Shown in pieces: positions 7,489-16,214 of a DNA stretch of 37,909 nucleotides. The translations under genes and the position numbers were made by a program. The stretch lies in NCBI GenBank assembly GCA_017454585.1, contig JAFTCU010000266.1:1-37909 (forward strand). Reading direction: 5' to 3'. Source of the stretch: Thermoguttaceae bacterium (lineage in GTDB: Bacteria > Planctomycetota > Planctomycetia > Pirellulales > Thermoguttaceae). Within the stretch, counting starts at the first letter, position 1. Every line of letters begins with the position of its first letter. The notes under the pieces are model-generated. The model ran no database searches. It was not told where the DNA came from and saw only the letters and a list, made by a program, of their open reading frames with translations.

Positions 7489-10400
7489 ATGAAAACTCGC
7501 ATTTTATCCTTCATTTTCGTTTTGTTTGCCGCGTCGTTTTCCCTCGCACAGGGGGGGAAGACCGCGGGTATCCTGCTAGACCAGCCGGCCGGTAGAGTGC
7601 CGGATCTGGAAAGCTCATTTGCGCTGGAAGTTTCTGCCCAGTTAAACGGCGTGACGGTAAAACCGTTCTTCACGCAGGACTCCGACGAGAAACTTCAGGT
7701 CATCGGGGAATTTCCCGACGCACTCTGGATCCATCAGGGTGACGAGGCGGACGCCGTCGGGCCGCTTTACTCGCCGGAATGGACCGAGGCGATTCAGAAG
7801 TACGTCGCAGGCGCCACGGCTGATAAACCTCGTGTCGTTCTGCTGACGGGCGGTGCGGTCCGGATGCTCCAGACGCTTGGTTTCGCGGATGTGACGGCTC
7901 CCCCAATGACCATCATGAATGACCGCTACCAGGTCGGCCTGATTCCTACGGATGGCGGCCAAAACGCGCTTTGGAACGGTCTGACCTCCGATCGGGATGT
8001 TTTCTGGTTCACAAACGCGGTTTACCAGGCCTTCCAAAAATGTGACCTCGTGCCCAAAGACGGGACAGAAATCCTCGTCGCGGCCGATGTACCGGGGGGA
8101 CCTTATCTTCCACTTTTCCTCGTGAAGCGCGGGAACTGTCTGTTCTTCGTGCTCCCGTGGTACTTCTCCCAGCTTTACGACCACGCCGCAGAACCGTTCC
8201 GCGTGAACGTAGAGACTTTCCTGAAAAACGTGCTGACGTGGGACTTCACACCGGAAAATCTCGAAGCACTAACCACACACGTGGACCCGAAGATCGTCCA
8301 GCGTAATACATTCCTCAAGGGGATCGATTCTCTTGGCAATATGATGGCGGGTTACAAGGAAAAAACCGGAAAAGCCTACCCGAATGAAGAAGAATTCCTG
8401 AAGAAACTGAACGATTTGCGCAACGCACAGGAACCAGACCTCGCTGCGCTTGAGGTCCTGAAATGGGATATCTTGCTCACACACCCGGATATAAACTTTG
8501 ACCGGATCCTTTTTGTGAAACGCCGAGGGTCGAATCTGAACCTTCCGCAAAACTACAACAGTAACTGCGTGCTTCCCAAAACCATCCCGGCGGGGCTGAG
8601 CCTTCCGAGGAACTCAACCAGCAACTCCTCACTGCCGAAAGAGAATTACGGAAACACGATTTGCGAGTTGAACATTCGAACCGGCGCGCAACGAACCCTT
8701 TACACTCCGCCGAACGACTTCTGGGTCGGTGACCTGGAACTCCACTTTGACGCGGATAGGGTACTTTTCTCCATGCCGTCACCGACGTTGACAGACTCAC
8801 GCTGGAGGATATGGGAACTGCCTCTGACTGAGGGCCAAACGCCTGCCGAGCCGAAACTCATGGAAACCATCGAGGCGGATGACGTGGATAATTACGATGC
8901 GTGCTACCTGCCTGACGGCGGTTTGTGCTTCTGCTCGACGGCCTGCTTTACGGGCGTTCCGTGCATTAACGGTTCAGGCCACGTCTGTAATCTCTACCGG
9001 AAAGCTCCGGACGGCAAAATTTCCCAGCTTACCATTGAGCAGGACCATGACTGGAATCCGGTTTTGCTTCCCAATGGACGAATCCTGTATTTGCGCTGGG
9101 AATATTCCGACCTTCCGCATGGCTTCTCGCGCATCATGATGCACGCCAACCCGGACGGCACGAACCAGACCGAGTACTACGGCAGTGGCTCGTACTACCC
9201 GAACACGATGTTCTACGCACGGCCGATTCCGGGAACGTCCCGTTTCTCGGCCATCATCAGCGGCCACCACGAGATCCCGCGAGTGGGCGACCTGGTGATT
9301 TTCGACCCATCTAAAGGCCGTAAGGAAGCGGAAGGCGCGGTGCAGCGGATCCCCGGGGCCGGAAAGCCGGTTTTGCCCATTCGTCTTGATTTCCCGATCG
9401 CTCAGACATGGCCAAAATTCAGCCAGCCGTTCCCGATTTCCGACACGCTGTTCCTGGCGGCTTGCCAGTTCAACGCCGGAAGCCCCTGGTCGATCTACCT
9501 CGTGGACACTTATGACAATATGTTGGAAATCGCGCGGCCAGAAAAAGACGAAGCTGGAAACATCTATACGTTCCAGGAACCGACCCCCATCCGTAAAACG
9601 GAATGCCCGCCCGTCCGGCCCGACCGCACGAACTGGGAACGGAGCGACTGCGACGTTTTCATCGCGGACATTTACTACGGCCAGGGTCTTCCCAATGTTC
9701 CACGTGGAACCGTGAAAGCCCTGAGACTCTTCACTTACGAATTCGCGTATCAGGGAATGGGCGCCGAGCCGCACAGCGTGGGGCTTGACGGTCCGTGGGA
9801 CCCGAAACGTGTGATAGGTGTGGTCCCGGTTTACCCCGATGGTTCCGCCAGCTTCAGGATGCCGGCCAACACGCCGGTCGCGTTCCAGGCGCTCGACGCG
9901 GAAGGCCGCGAGATCCAGCTTATGCGCTCCTGGACCACCGCCATGCCGGGCGAACAGGTTTCCTGCACCGGCTGCCACGAGGAACAGAACTCCGTTGTCC
10001 CGACAATGCCCAGCCCCATGGCATCGCGTAAGCCGCCCGTGGACGTAATACCCGAATTCGGTGTAGGAGCCGGAGCCTTTGAGAAAGTCCGTGGGTTCAG
10101 TTTCCAGCACGAGATCCAGCCGATTCTGGAAAAGCATTGTACGGTTTGCCACGACGAAGACTCGAAATCGGAGCAGAAATCTGATATTTCGTTCCGGAAC
10201 GGTCCCCCGGTCCCGGCCTTTGACTCGACGAGCGGGTACAACACGCAGTCGCGTTTCTCGCCATCGTACTACAATTTGCGCCGTTACGTCAGGACGCCGA
10301 CCAAAGAAAGCCAAATGCCGGTCCTGAAGCCGTACGAGTTCCACGTGGAATCGACGCTTTTGGGTCAGATTTTGCGTCAGGGGCATTTCGGAGTTCAGCT

Positions 10401-11415
10401 TTCGGCAGACGACTGGGCGCGCCTGAACACGTGGATCGACCTGAACTGCCCGTACTACGGAAGCTGGGGCGAGTCGCGGAACTACGCCATCGCGCCGCAG
10501 GTCAAGCACCAGTTTGAGCGCCGCAAGGCTCTGCGACTTCTCTACACCGCCGCGACGGGTACGGACGCCGACGACCCGGTCGAATTCCCCGTGGCTCCGG
10601 CACCAGGCGAGGCACCGAAACCGCCGCACAAAGACCACTTTGTGGAGCGCACACAGCCCACAGCCTCACCGATCGACGCAGGTTCGATTCCTGCCGGGTC
10701 GGTTGAAACGCTGGAAATCGCGCCGGGCGTGACGCTCAATCTGGTGAAAGTCCCCGGCCAATCGTGGAAGATTGGGCAGTTTGAGGTCACGAACGAACAG
10801 TTCTCGGCCTTCGACCCAAAACACAATACGGGCGTTGAGTACGGCGACTTTATCCACTTCGGCCCGAACGAGGCCGGTTGGCTTCTTTCACGCAAGCAGC
10901 AGCCTGTGGCGCGTATTTCAATTGCCGAGGCCGAGGCGTTCTGTGAGTGGCTCAGCGCTAAAACGGGTCGGAAATTCAGCCTTCCAACCGCGGAAGAGTG
11001 GCGTTTTGCGGCTCTGGCCGGTAAACCGGATGAAAAAGATTTCTGGTTTGGAGACCTGAACGCCGATTATGCCCGGTTCGAAAATCTTTCGGACATTCAG
11101 AACCAGCTGATCAATCCACGCTCGTGGAAGGGCCGCGTCGATGCGATCCCGCCGTGGCGCATCGCGGACGGAAACGTCAATGACCGTTGTCGGGTTAGTG
11201 CCCTTGTTGGAAGTTACAGTGCGAACCCGTGGGGTCTTTATGACGTACATGGTAATGTTTCGGAGTGGACCTCCAGCAAAACTCCCACCGGTGAAAGTAT
11301 CGCTCTGGGCGGTTCGTGGTACACACCATCGCGTTACTCAGGAGTTCAGTCTGAGCGGCACTTCTCGGCAGGTCAGGAAACATTCGACGTGGGTTTCCGT
11401 GTAAAATGTGAATAA
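7489..11415 (+). CDS. secreted HzsA-like multidomain c-haem protein with C-terminal FGE-like domain
   Basis: I choose the ATG at 7489 because it opens a clean signal peptide (MKTRILSFIFVLF, cleavage near residue 21); the in-frame ATG at 7435 falls in repeat sequence. The 1308 residues contain, in order: a GATase/ThuA-like domain (about 22-250), a linker, a beta-propeller (about 330-650) with repeated PDG/PNG loops, a region like the middle domain of hydrazine synthase alpha (about 720-830) ending in haem site CTGCH (826-830), a second haem site CTVCH (884-888) in a PSCyt-like stretch, and a formylglycine-generating-enzyme-like domain (about 1070-1308; GLYDVHGNVSEW, GGSWY). The FGE-like part has no Cys near its GGSW segment, so it is probably non-catalytic. 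Expected location is the periplasm. Reaction unknown; the domain assignment is by eye. Confidence 0.85.
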   Translation: MKTRILSFIFVLFAASFSLAQGGKTAGILLDQPAGRVPDLESSFALEVSAQLNGVTVKPFFTQDSDEKLQVIGEFPDALWIHQGDEADAVGPLYSPEWTEAIQKYVAGATADKPRVVLLTGGAVRMLQTLGFADVTAPPMTIMNDRYQVGLIPTDGGQNALWNGLTSDRDVFWFTNAVYQAFQKCDLVPKDGTEILVAADVPGGPYLPLFLVKRGNCLFFVLPWYFSQLYDHAAEPFRVNVETFLKNVLTWDFTPENLEALTTHVDPKIVQRNTFLKGIDSLGNMMAGYKEKTGKAYPNEEEFLKKLNDLRNAQEPDLAALEVLKWDILLTHPDINFDRILFVKRRGSNLNLPQNYNSNCVLPKTIPAGLSLPRNSTSNSSLPKENYGNTICELNIRTGAQRTLYTPPNDFWVGDLELHFDADRVLFSMPSPTLTDSRWRIWELPLTEGQTPAEPKLMETIEADDVDNYDACYLPDGGLCFCSTACFTGVPCINGSGHVCNLYRKAPDGKISQLTIEQDHDWNPVLLPNGRILYLRWEYSDLPHGFSRIMMHANPDGTNQTEYYGSGSYYPNTMFYARPIPGTSRFSAIISGHHEIPRVGDLVIFDPSKGRKEAEGAVQRIPGAGKPVLPIRLDFPIAQTWPKFSQPFPISDTLFLAACQFNAGSPWSIYLVDTYDNMLEIARPEKDEAGNIYTFQEPTPIRKTECPPVRPDRTNWERSDCDVFIADIYYGQGLPNVPRGTVKALRLFTYEFAYQGMGAEPHSVGLDGPWDPKRVIGVVPVYPDGSASFRMPANTPVAFQALDAEGREIQLMRSWTTAMPGEQVSCTGCHEEQNSVVPTMPSPMASRKPPVDVIPEFGVGAGAFEKVRGFSFQHEIQPILEKHCTVCHDEDSKSEQKSDISFRNGPPVPAFDSTSGYNTQSRFSPSYYNLRRYVRTPTKESQMPVLKPYEFHVESTLLGQILRQGHFGVQLSADDWARLNTWIDLNCPYYGSWGESRNYAIAPQVKHQFERRKALRLLYTAATGTDADDPVEFPVAPAPGEAPKPPHKDHFVERTQPTASPIDAGSIPAGSVETLEIAPGVTLNLVKVPGQSWKIGQFEVTNEQFSAFDPKHNTGVEYGDFIHFGPNEAGWLLSRKQQPVARISIAEAEAFCEWLSAKTGRKFSLPTAEEWRFAALAGKPDEKDFWFGDLNADYARFENLSDIQNQLINPRSWKGRVDAIPPWRIADGNVNDRCRVSALVGSYSANPWGLYDVHGNVSEWTSSKTPTGESIALGGSWYTPSRYSGVQSERHFSAGQETFDVGFRVKCE

Positions 11416-11431
11416 ATGCCGAAACAATTCT

Positions 11432-11470
11432 CAGGAGCGGATTGGGAATTAACCTCCCATGAAGCTCCTG
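11432..11470 (+). terminator. hairpin after the HzsA-like/FGE-like gene
   Basis: CAGGAGC (11432-11438) pairs with GCTCCTG (11464-11470), and an inner TGGGA/TCCCA pair strengthens it. No T-run follows, so it may be a weak terminator or an RNA-stabilising hairpin. Confidence 0.35.
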
Positions 11471-11533
11471 ACCTCAATGTAACCTTGACTCTTCTGTCAA
11501 ACTTCAGACTCTCTAATTCAAAGGATTGAAACT

Positions 11534-12748
11534 ATGGAGCAATCAAAACCTTCTCGTCCAACAGATTCGACCGTCATCATGCATCGGCCTCAGAACATTC
11601 GAGATTATTCGGCGATTCCTCTCGATCGAAATACCAATCTTATGGCAGAAACTGCCTCGGCAACCTCTCTTGACTGCGGCAAGCCGGTGAATTTTTTGAT
11701 GAATGAATATCTCAATCTGATTCAATCGAAAAATCTGACTGATCAGGAAAACATTTCGATGGAATATGAACTGGGAAAAGGCGGTCAGGGAATTGTATTT
11801 TATTGCAAAAGCTCAGGAAGTGATAATTTTCAGGTTCCTGTCGCGTTAAAATTTTTCTCACCCGAAGGATACAAGTCGGAGGAAGAATACGAAAAGGGCA
11901 TGATGTACAACGCGAAAGTCCTCTCCACCATCGGCGCGATCCAGCACGACAATCTTCTCGCGATTCGTAACTGGTACAAATGCAATAATATTCAAATCAT
12001 GGAAATGGAGTGGATCGACGGTTACGATTTGTATCAGCTCATGAAAAATTCTACGATTGAGCAGATGCAAAAAAATCTTCCGAAAGATGAACTGGCTTAT
12101 CGGATGGAAGTTGTCATTTCCCCCGGGAAAATTAAGCCGAGACTCAAAACTGGAGTGGCTTTGACGATTATTCGCCGCTGCCTCGACGCTCTTTCAGCTC
12201 TCCACGAACACTCGATCGCTCACGGCGACATCAAGCCGGCCAACATCATGCTGAAAAAGATTGGTGGTGTAAAAATCATCGATTATGGTTCAACCATTTT
12301 CCTTCAGGACGCACCATCACTGAAGTTCTGCACGCCGCTTTATGCCGCTCCGGAACTCCTTATCGACAAATCAAAACCCCCAACACCTCAGTCTGACCTG
12401 GCCAGTTTGGGGTACGTCCTGATCGAACTTCTTTCAGGTCAGGTACCTTTCAATCTGTTTACAGAAGATGGAAAACCCATTTCGACTCAAGATTTAATAG
12501 ACCAGAAAATCTCCCTCGTTGACCAGATGGAAAAGATCCTCCCGGAAGACATTCAGGGTAATTCCATGCTCGTGAACTGCCTGATCGGAATGGTTCACCC
12601 TGATTTGAGATTTCGATTCCATTCTGCGAAAGACGCAATCATTAATGAATCAGGAGTCGGACGAATCTTGCGTTCCCTTGTAGAAGCCCACATGGTCAGT
12701 GAATTCGATTTGGACATTATGTCGTGGATTCGAGGCTTGAATTTATAA
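11534..12748 (+). CDS. serine/threonine protein kinase (Hanks type)
   Basis: A soluble 404-residue kinase. After a Ser/Thr-rich N-terminus of about 75 residues come the glycine loop GKGGQG (81-86), the ATP-binding Lys106 (VALKFF), catalytic loop HGDIKPAN (230-237, Asp232), metal-binding DYG (250-252) and an APE motif (272-274). The usual HRD and DFG are HGD and DYG. The lack of Arg before the catalytic Asp suggests a non-RD kinase that may not need activation-loop phosphorylation. No transmembrane or sensor domain is visible after the kinase domain. AAAGGA lies about nine bases before the ATG. It sits between the HzsA-like protein and a TolC-family gene; no substrate is evident. The coding region appears more A/T-rich than the upstream gene. 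Confidence 0.93.
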   Translation: MEQSKPSRPTDSTVIMHRPQNIRDYSAIPLDRNTNLMAETASATSLDCGKPVNFLMNEYLNLIQSKNLTDQENISMEYELGKGGQGIVFYCKSSGSDNFQVPVALKFFSPEGYKSEEEYEKGMMYNAKVLSTIGAIQHDNLLAIRNWYKCNNIQIMEMEWIDGYDLYQLMKNSTIEQMQKNLPKDELAYRMEVVISPGKIKPRLKTGVALTIIRRCLDALSALHEHSIAHGDIKPANIMLKKIGGVKIIDYGSTIFLQDAPSLKFCTPLYAAPELLIDKSKPPTPQSDLASLGYVLIELLSGQVPFNLFTEDGKPISTQDLIDQKISLVDQMEKILPEDIQGNSMLVNCLIGMVHPDLRFRFHSAKDAIINESGVGRILRSLVEAHMVSEFDLDIMSWIRGLNL

Positions 12749-12842
12749 GCCGAGTGTCAATCAATAAAGGCGCCAGCTTGGGACAATCCTCAAAATCAAC
12801 AAATTTTAACACTTTTCCTCAAGTATAAACTTTACCATTCCG

Positions 12843-12870
12843 ATAGTGAATACATAAACCCCACTATAAT
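12843..12870 (+). promoter_or_regulatory. possible promoter of the TolC-family gene
   Basis: TATAAT at 12865-12870 lies 17 bases before the ATG, with only a weak -35 (ATAGTG, 12843-12848). The short distance to GGAGAGG makes the leader about 10 nt. Confidence 0.4.
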
Positions 12871-12887
12871 TAGATGGAGAGGTAAAG

Positions 12888-14165
12888 ATGATTACGCTGC
12901 GAAAGGATTCGTCAGTCAGAAATGTAGTTTGGACTATTGGTCTAGCACTGTTTTGTGTACTGGGAAATCAGTCCTTCAGCCAGGATTCTGCAAAAACGGT
13001 GACTCTCGCTGAACTGGAACAGACTGCTTTGCTTAATAATCCGACCATTCAAGGCTATGAACAGAAAATCAATGCTCTGAATGGCTATTGGGTCCAGGCA
13101 GGTCTTGGCCCCAATCCAGAAATTGGTTACGTCGGCGAGGAAATGAGTGGTGCGAATCCCGGCGGTCGTCAGGGGTTTGAACTTTCTCAGGAATTCCTTG
13201 GTGGTAATCAGCTTCATCACGCCCAGCAGGTCGTCTGCCAGCAGATCGCAACGGCTCAGCAGGAGCTTGAAATCGCGAAAACGCGCGTCCTGACCGACGT
13301 CCGTGTCGCGGCTTATGAATATCTTGCGATCCAGAACAAACTCTTTCACCTTCGTGAGATTCTGAAAAATGACCAGCAAATGGCCGCCAGCCTTGAAACC
13401 AGCTACAAAAACGGGAACGCTTCCCGGTTGGATTATGTCAACTCGCGCATCGCCGCCAGAAAATCCGAGCAACAGCTCTGTGCCGCTCAGAATGAACTGG
13501 ACGCAGCCTGGGATCGTCTCGTATGCCTCATCGGCCAGCCAGAGCGCGAGCCTGAAATACTCAAGGCCGACCTGAACCAGACTGCGGAGCAAAAATCGTG
13601 GGAATCCTATGCTTATAATTTGATCAATTCCAGCCCCGAAGTGATCCGCGCCGAAGGAAAGGTCGCAGAAGCCCAGAAAAAAGTCAATTACGAAAACTCG
13701 AAGAACAGCCAAAACTTCACTGTATCCGGCGCTCTCATGTACAACACAGAAGAACACGTGATTGAAGGTTCCGTCGGCGTGAGTATGCCCCTGCGGATCC
13801 GCGACCGGAACCAGGGTAATATTTCTGCCGCGTGCAGCGAAGTGATCCAGGCGCAGAAAGATCTCGAGCGCGTGAAGCTGAACATCCAGCACCGTCTGGC
13901 GGGCGTTTATCGTGAATACGCCACTGCGTGTGAAGATTTGACGATGTACCGTGAATCCCTGCTCCCCGAGGCTGCCGAGGCGCTTGAACTCGCCAAAAAA
14001 GCCTACGAGAACCAGGAAACCAGTATGCTGGACCTCATTACCGCCCAAAAGAACTACAGAGAAACCAATATTGAGTACTACGACGCGTTGTGCAAGTACT
14101 GGACCTCCCTGACCCTTCTGGAAGGTAAGCTGCTCGACGGGTCGTTGGAAGATTCGTCCTTATAA
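12888..14165 (+). CDS. TolC-family outer-membrane efflux protein
   Basis: A 425-residue protein with a signal peptide (hydrophobic core about residues 14-28, cleavage near SFSQ) and the two-repeat, long-helix composition of outer membrane efflux proteins: LAELEQTALLNNPTI near the start, heptad-rich helices around 110-220, and a matching second half ending with SMLDLITAQKNY. TolC-type trimers form the exit duct of tripartite pumps, and the GPNPEIGY segment recalls CusC/CzcC-type members. No RND pump or adaptor gene is adjacent, so its partners must be elsewhere. GGAGAGG before the ATG supports this start. A convergent hairpin separates it from the prepilin gene. Confidence 0.92.
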   Translation: MITLRKDSSVRNVVWTIGLALFCVLGNQSFSQDSAKTVTLAELEQTALLNNPTIQGYEQKINALNGYWVQAGLGPNPEIGYVGEEMSGANPGGRQGFELSQEFLGGNQLHHAQQVVCQQIATAQQELEIAKTRVLTDVRVAAYEYLAIQNKLFHLREILKNDQQMAASLETSYKNGNASRLDYVNSRIAARKSEQQLCAAQNELDAAWDRLVCLIGQPEREPEILKADLNQTAEQKSWESYAYNLINSSPEVIRAEGKVAEAQKKVNYENSKNSQNFTVSGALMYNTEEHVIEGSVGVSMPLRIRDRNQGNISAACSEVIQAQKDLERVKLNIQHRLAGVYREYATACEDLTMYRESLLPEAAEALELAKKAYENQETSMLDLITAQKNYRETNIEYYDALCKYWTSLTLLEGKLLDGSLEDSSL

Positions 14166-14171
14166 TTAAAT

Positions 14172-14205
14172 AGTCCGTGGTTAGCCGCAACACTGACCAC
14201 GGACT
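14172..14205. terminator. shared hairpin between convergent genes
   Basis: AGTCCGTGGT (14172-14181) and ACCACGGACT (14196-14205) form a perfect 10-bp stem with a 14-nt loop, between the ends of the TolC-family gene and the DUF1559 gene. T-runs are weak on both sides, but the position fits a bidirectional terminator. Confidence 0.65.
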
Positions 14206-14220
14206 TCTTGGATCTAAAAA

Positions 14221-15192
14221 CTAATTCGGGATCGTCACGACCTGACCGTCACGGCGGTTTCCGAGGCGTTCGTGTACGTCAATGTCTATGCTGTAGGAGA
14301 TTCTTTGCACCGAAGCGTCGCACATGACCATGCCAAAGGAACCGGCATGACAGCTCCCGAAGAGGAAGTGCGAGTCATACCCTGCCCGGTCCTGACGGGG
14401 TAAACCGCCGCTCTGGCCACGAGCGCACGTCCGGCTGTTATCGTCATCAAATCCCGAATAGCAGCCCAAATCGTCGCCTGAAACGCTCACTTCGTAGCAG
14501 GAAGCGTTGATCCCCTTCTCGCCGACCAGGTACGTATTCGTCGTTCCGTCCCGAATTTCACCCATGTAGGTCTGGCTTTGGGAGTACATCACCCCCGTAA
14601 TTTCTGCGGAGCAATCAGATCGCTTGAAAGTTCCATTGGCCACGGCCTCATAGGATGAACTGTACTGGTGCGTCTGAGGATTATCGTAGTCGCCCATACA
14701 GGACGCATAGTCCGACTTGGCGCGCTCGGTAATGCTCGTACTGTAGTTGCTTGCCGTTCCACTTGTACTTGGGTAATTCTTTGGCGAGCGGCGGGACGGG
14801 CAGTAAAGAAACGAGAGCGGAGTCTGGACCATAACGTCCGCCTTGGCCGTATTCTTCGTCGTGATGGAACCATCCGCCATAATACTATAAAGGGCAGTTT
14901 GCTCCATGTAGGGGAGGAGTTGGTATTCCCAGCTTCCCGGCTGCTTCGGCCCGGTTCCGAGGTCCGCATCTCCAACCCAGTAGCATCCCCAGCCAGCACT
15001 TGGGAAGTACTTCATCGCAGCTTCGAAGTTCATCGTCGCAAGACCCATCTGCTTCAGATTATTGGAACACTGCATTTGGCGGGCCGCCTCACGTGCCTGT
15101 TGAACGGCCGGCAAAAGAAGGCCTACCAACATCCCGATGATCGCGATGACAACGAGTAATTCAACGAGGGTAAATGCGGAGGTTTTACGCAT
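14221..15192 (-). CDS. DUF1559 prepilin-type protein
   Basis: The start at 15192 is preferred over the in-frame ATG at 15219 because a Shine-Dalgarno (GGAAAGGA) stands just before it and it gives the normal short prepilin leader MRKTSA. The 323-residue product shows the type II/IV pseudopilin N-terminus (FTLVELLVVIAII, Glu at +5), the LLPAVQQAREAAR stretch, and a C-terminal H-x9-D segment (CHAGSFGMVMCDA), together the hallmark of DUF1559 proteins found mostly in Planctomycetota and Lentisphaerota. The residue before the cleavage site is Ala rather than the usual Gly. Such proteins are presumed secreted surface or pilus-like components; function unknown. It is transcribed from a near-consensus promoter, suggesting high expression. 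Confidence 0.95.
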   Translation of the reverse strand: MRKTSAFTLVELLVVIAIIGMLVGLLLPAVQQAREAARQMQCSNNLKQMGLATMNFEAAMKYFPSAGWGCYWVGDADLGTGPKQPGSWEYQLLPYMEQTALYSIMADGSITTKNTAKADVMVQTPLSFLYCPSRRSPKNYPSTSGTASNYSTSITERAKSDYASCMGDYDNPQTHQYSSSYEAVANGTFKRSDCSAEITGVMYSQSQTYMGEIRDGTTNTYLVGEKGINASCYEVSVSGDDLGCYSGFDDDNSRTCARGQSGGLPRQDRAGYDSHFLFGSCHAGSFGMVMCDASVQRISYSIDIDVHERLGNRRDGQVVTIPN

Positions 15193-15258
15193 TGCAGATC
15201 CTTTCCTAAACATAATCATGGCGAAGATGATGACATCAAAACCAATATATCTTATTTT

Positions 15259-15287
15259 ATTATACGCAGGCCAAAATGCTTTGTCAA
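15259..15287 (-). promoter_or_regulatory. near-consensus sigma70 promoter of the DUF1559 gene
   Basis: On the minus strand TTGACA (15282-15287) and TATAAT (15259-15264) are separated by exactly 17 bases. Both hexamers are perfect, the strongest promoter in the window. Confidence 0.9.
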
Positions 15288-15337
15288 GTTAAAAGTTTAA
15301 AATCTGCTGAAAAAATCAAAATATTTAAAATCTCTTC

Positions 15338-16186
15338 TCACATACAGAACTCCATCACACGGTTCAACACGTCGTAACCATCGAGTTTCAGGCAGTCCTG
15401 CAGGCAGACCAGCGCGTCGTGACCTTCGGGCAGAAGCTCGTACTTGCGGCGGACGGAGCCGATGCAGAAGTCCATCCCGAGCGGGTTGGTCAGCGTGAGG
15501 AACGCGCTTTCCAGCGGCGTTTTGACCAGCTCACCGTTTGAGCGGCGCGGCGGGAGCATGACCGTGAAATTGCTCAGACCGACCGACGCGTGAAAGCCTT
15601 TGAAAGCTGGATCGTCGTGCATCATTTGCATCGTCTTGTACAAACGGGCAAAATTCCCCTCCGTGTCGGTCCCGATCGGCGCGACTCCCGGGTCGAAAAT
15701 GCAGTCGGAGGTCGGGATCCCCGCCTCATGAGCTTTCTCTAGCATGGCACGCGCCGCATCGTAGGTTTCTTCAGCCGTATGGCAAGGAATATCCTCGCCG
15801 TTGACCCGGTTTTCCGTCACGAGCAGGATCGGGCGGAACGGGCAGATTTTGTAAAGCTCGAACATTTCGGTCCGCAGAGGGGAAATCGAGTTGAGGATCG
15901 GCATTCCGCGAGAAGAATCATAAACTTTCAGTGCCGCTTCGGCCATCGCCATGTCCGGCGTGTCGATCGAAATGGGAAGTGAAACGGCCGACTGCACGAG
16001 CTGGACCATCTCCGCGAGAAATTCGGCACTTCGCACGCCAACGTTCACGTCGATGTAAGCCGACTTTTCGGCCTGGAACTGAGCCAGCGCGCGGATCCCA
16101 TCCAGGTCGTTCGCGTCAAAAAGTGCCTGCGTGGACGGCACGGAATCATTGATGGACTCACCGATGAGAGAAAAATTAGGAATCAT
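15338..16186 (-). CDS. methyltetrahydrofolate:corrinoid methyltransferase-like (pterin-binding/DHPS-fold) protein
   Basis: Start at 16186 is chosen from AAGGAGA before the ATG; longer in-frame starts would overlap the upstream gene. The 282-residue product matches the pterin-binding TIM-barrel family of AcsE/MtgA-type methyltransferases: SLIGESIN at the N-terminus, YIDVNVG (44-50), ISIDT (72-76), ILNSIS (97-102), DPGVAP (165-170) and GLSNFT (203-208). These correspond one by one to the pterin-contacting segments of the clostridial enzyme (GERIN, DLNVG, LDSTN, INSTN, GLSN). Such enzymes move the N5-methyl group between tetrahydrofolate and a corrinoid protein. No corrinoid protein gene is adjacent. 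It follows the HzsA-like gene after 28 nt and is probably in the same operon. Dihydropteroate synthase is a less likely alternative. Confidence 0.85.
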   Translation of the reverse strand: MIPNFSLIGESINDSVPSTQALFDANDLDGIRALAQFQAEKSAYIDVNVGVRSAEFLAEMVQLVQSAVSLPISIDTPDMAMAEAALKVYDSSRGMPILNSISPLRTEMFELYKICPFRPILLVTENRVNGEDIPCHTAEETYDAARAMLEKAHEAGIPTSDCIFDPGVAPIGTDTEGNFARLYKTMQMMHDDPAFKGFHASVGLSNFTVMLPPRRSNGELVKTPLESAFLTLTNPLGMDFCIGSVRRKYELLPEGHDALVCLQDCLKLDGYDVLNRVMEFCM

Positions 16187-16214
16187 AAAATCTCCTTGAA
16201 AAACGAATGAATAG

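Noticed and set aside
8974..10638. 554-codon open frame opposite the HzsA-like/FGE-like gene
   Set aside because: Antisense shadow; the plus-strand frame has a signal peptide, haem sites and domain matches.
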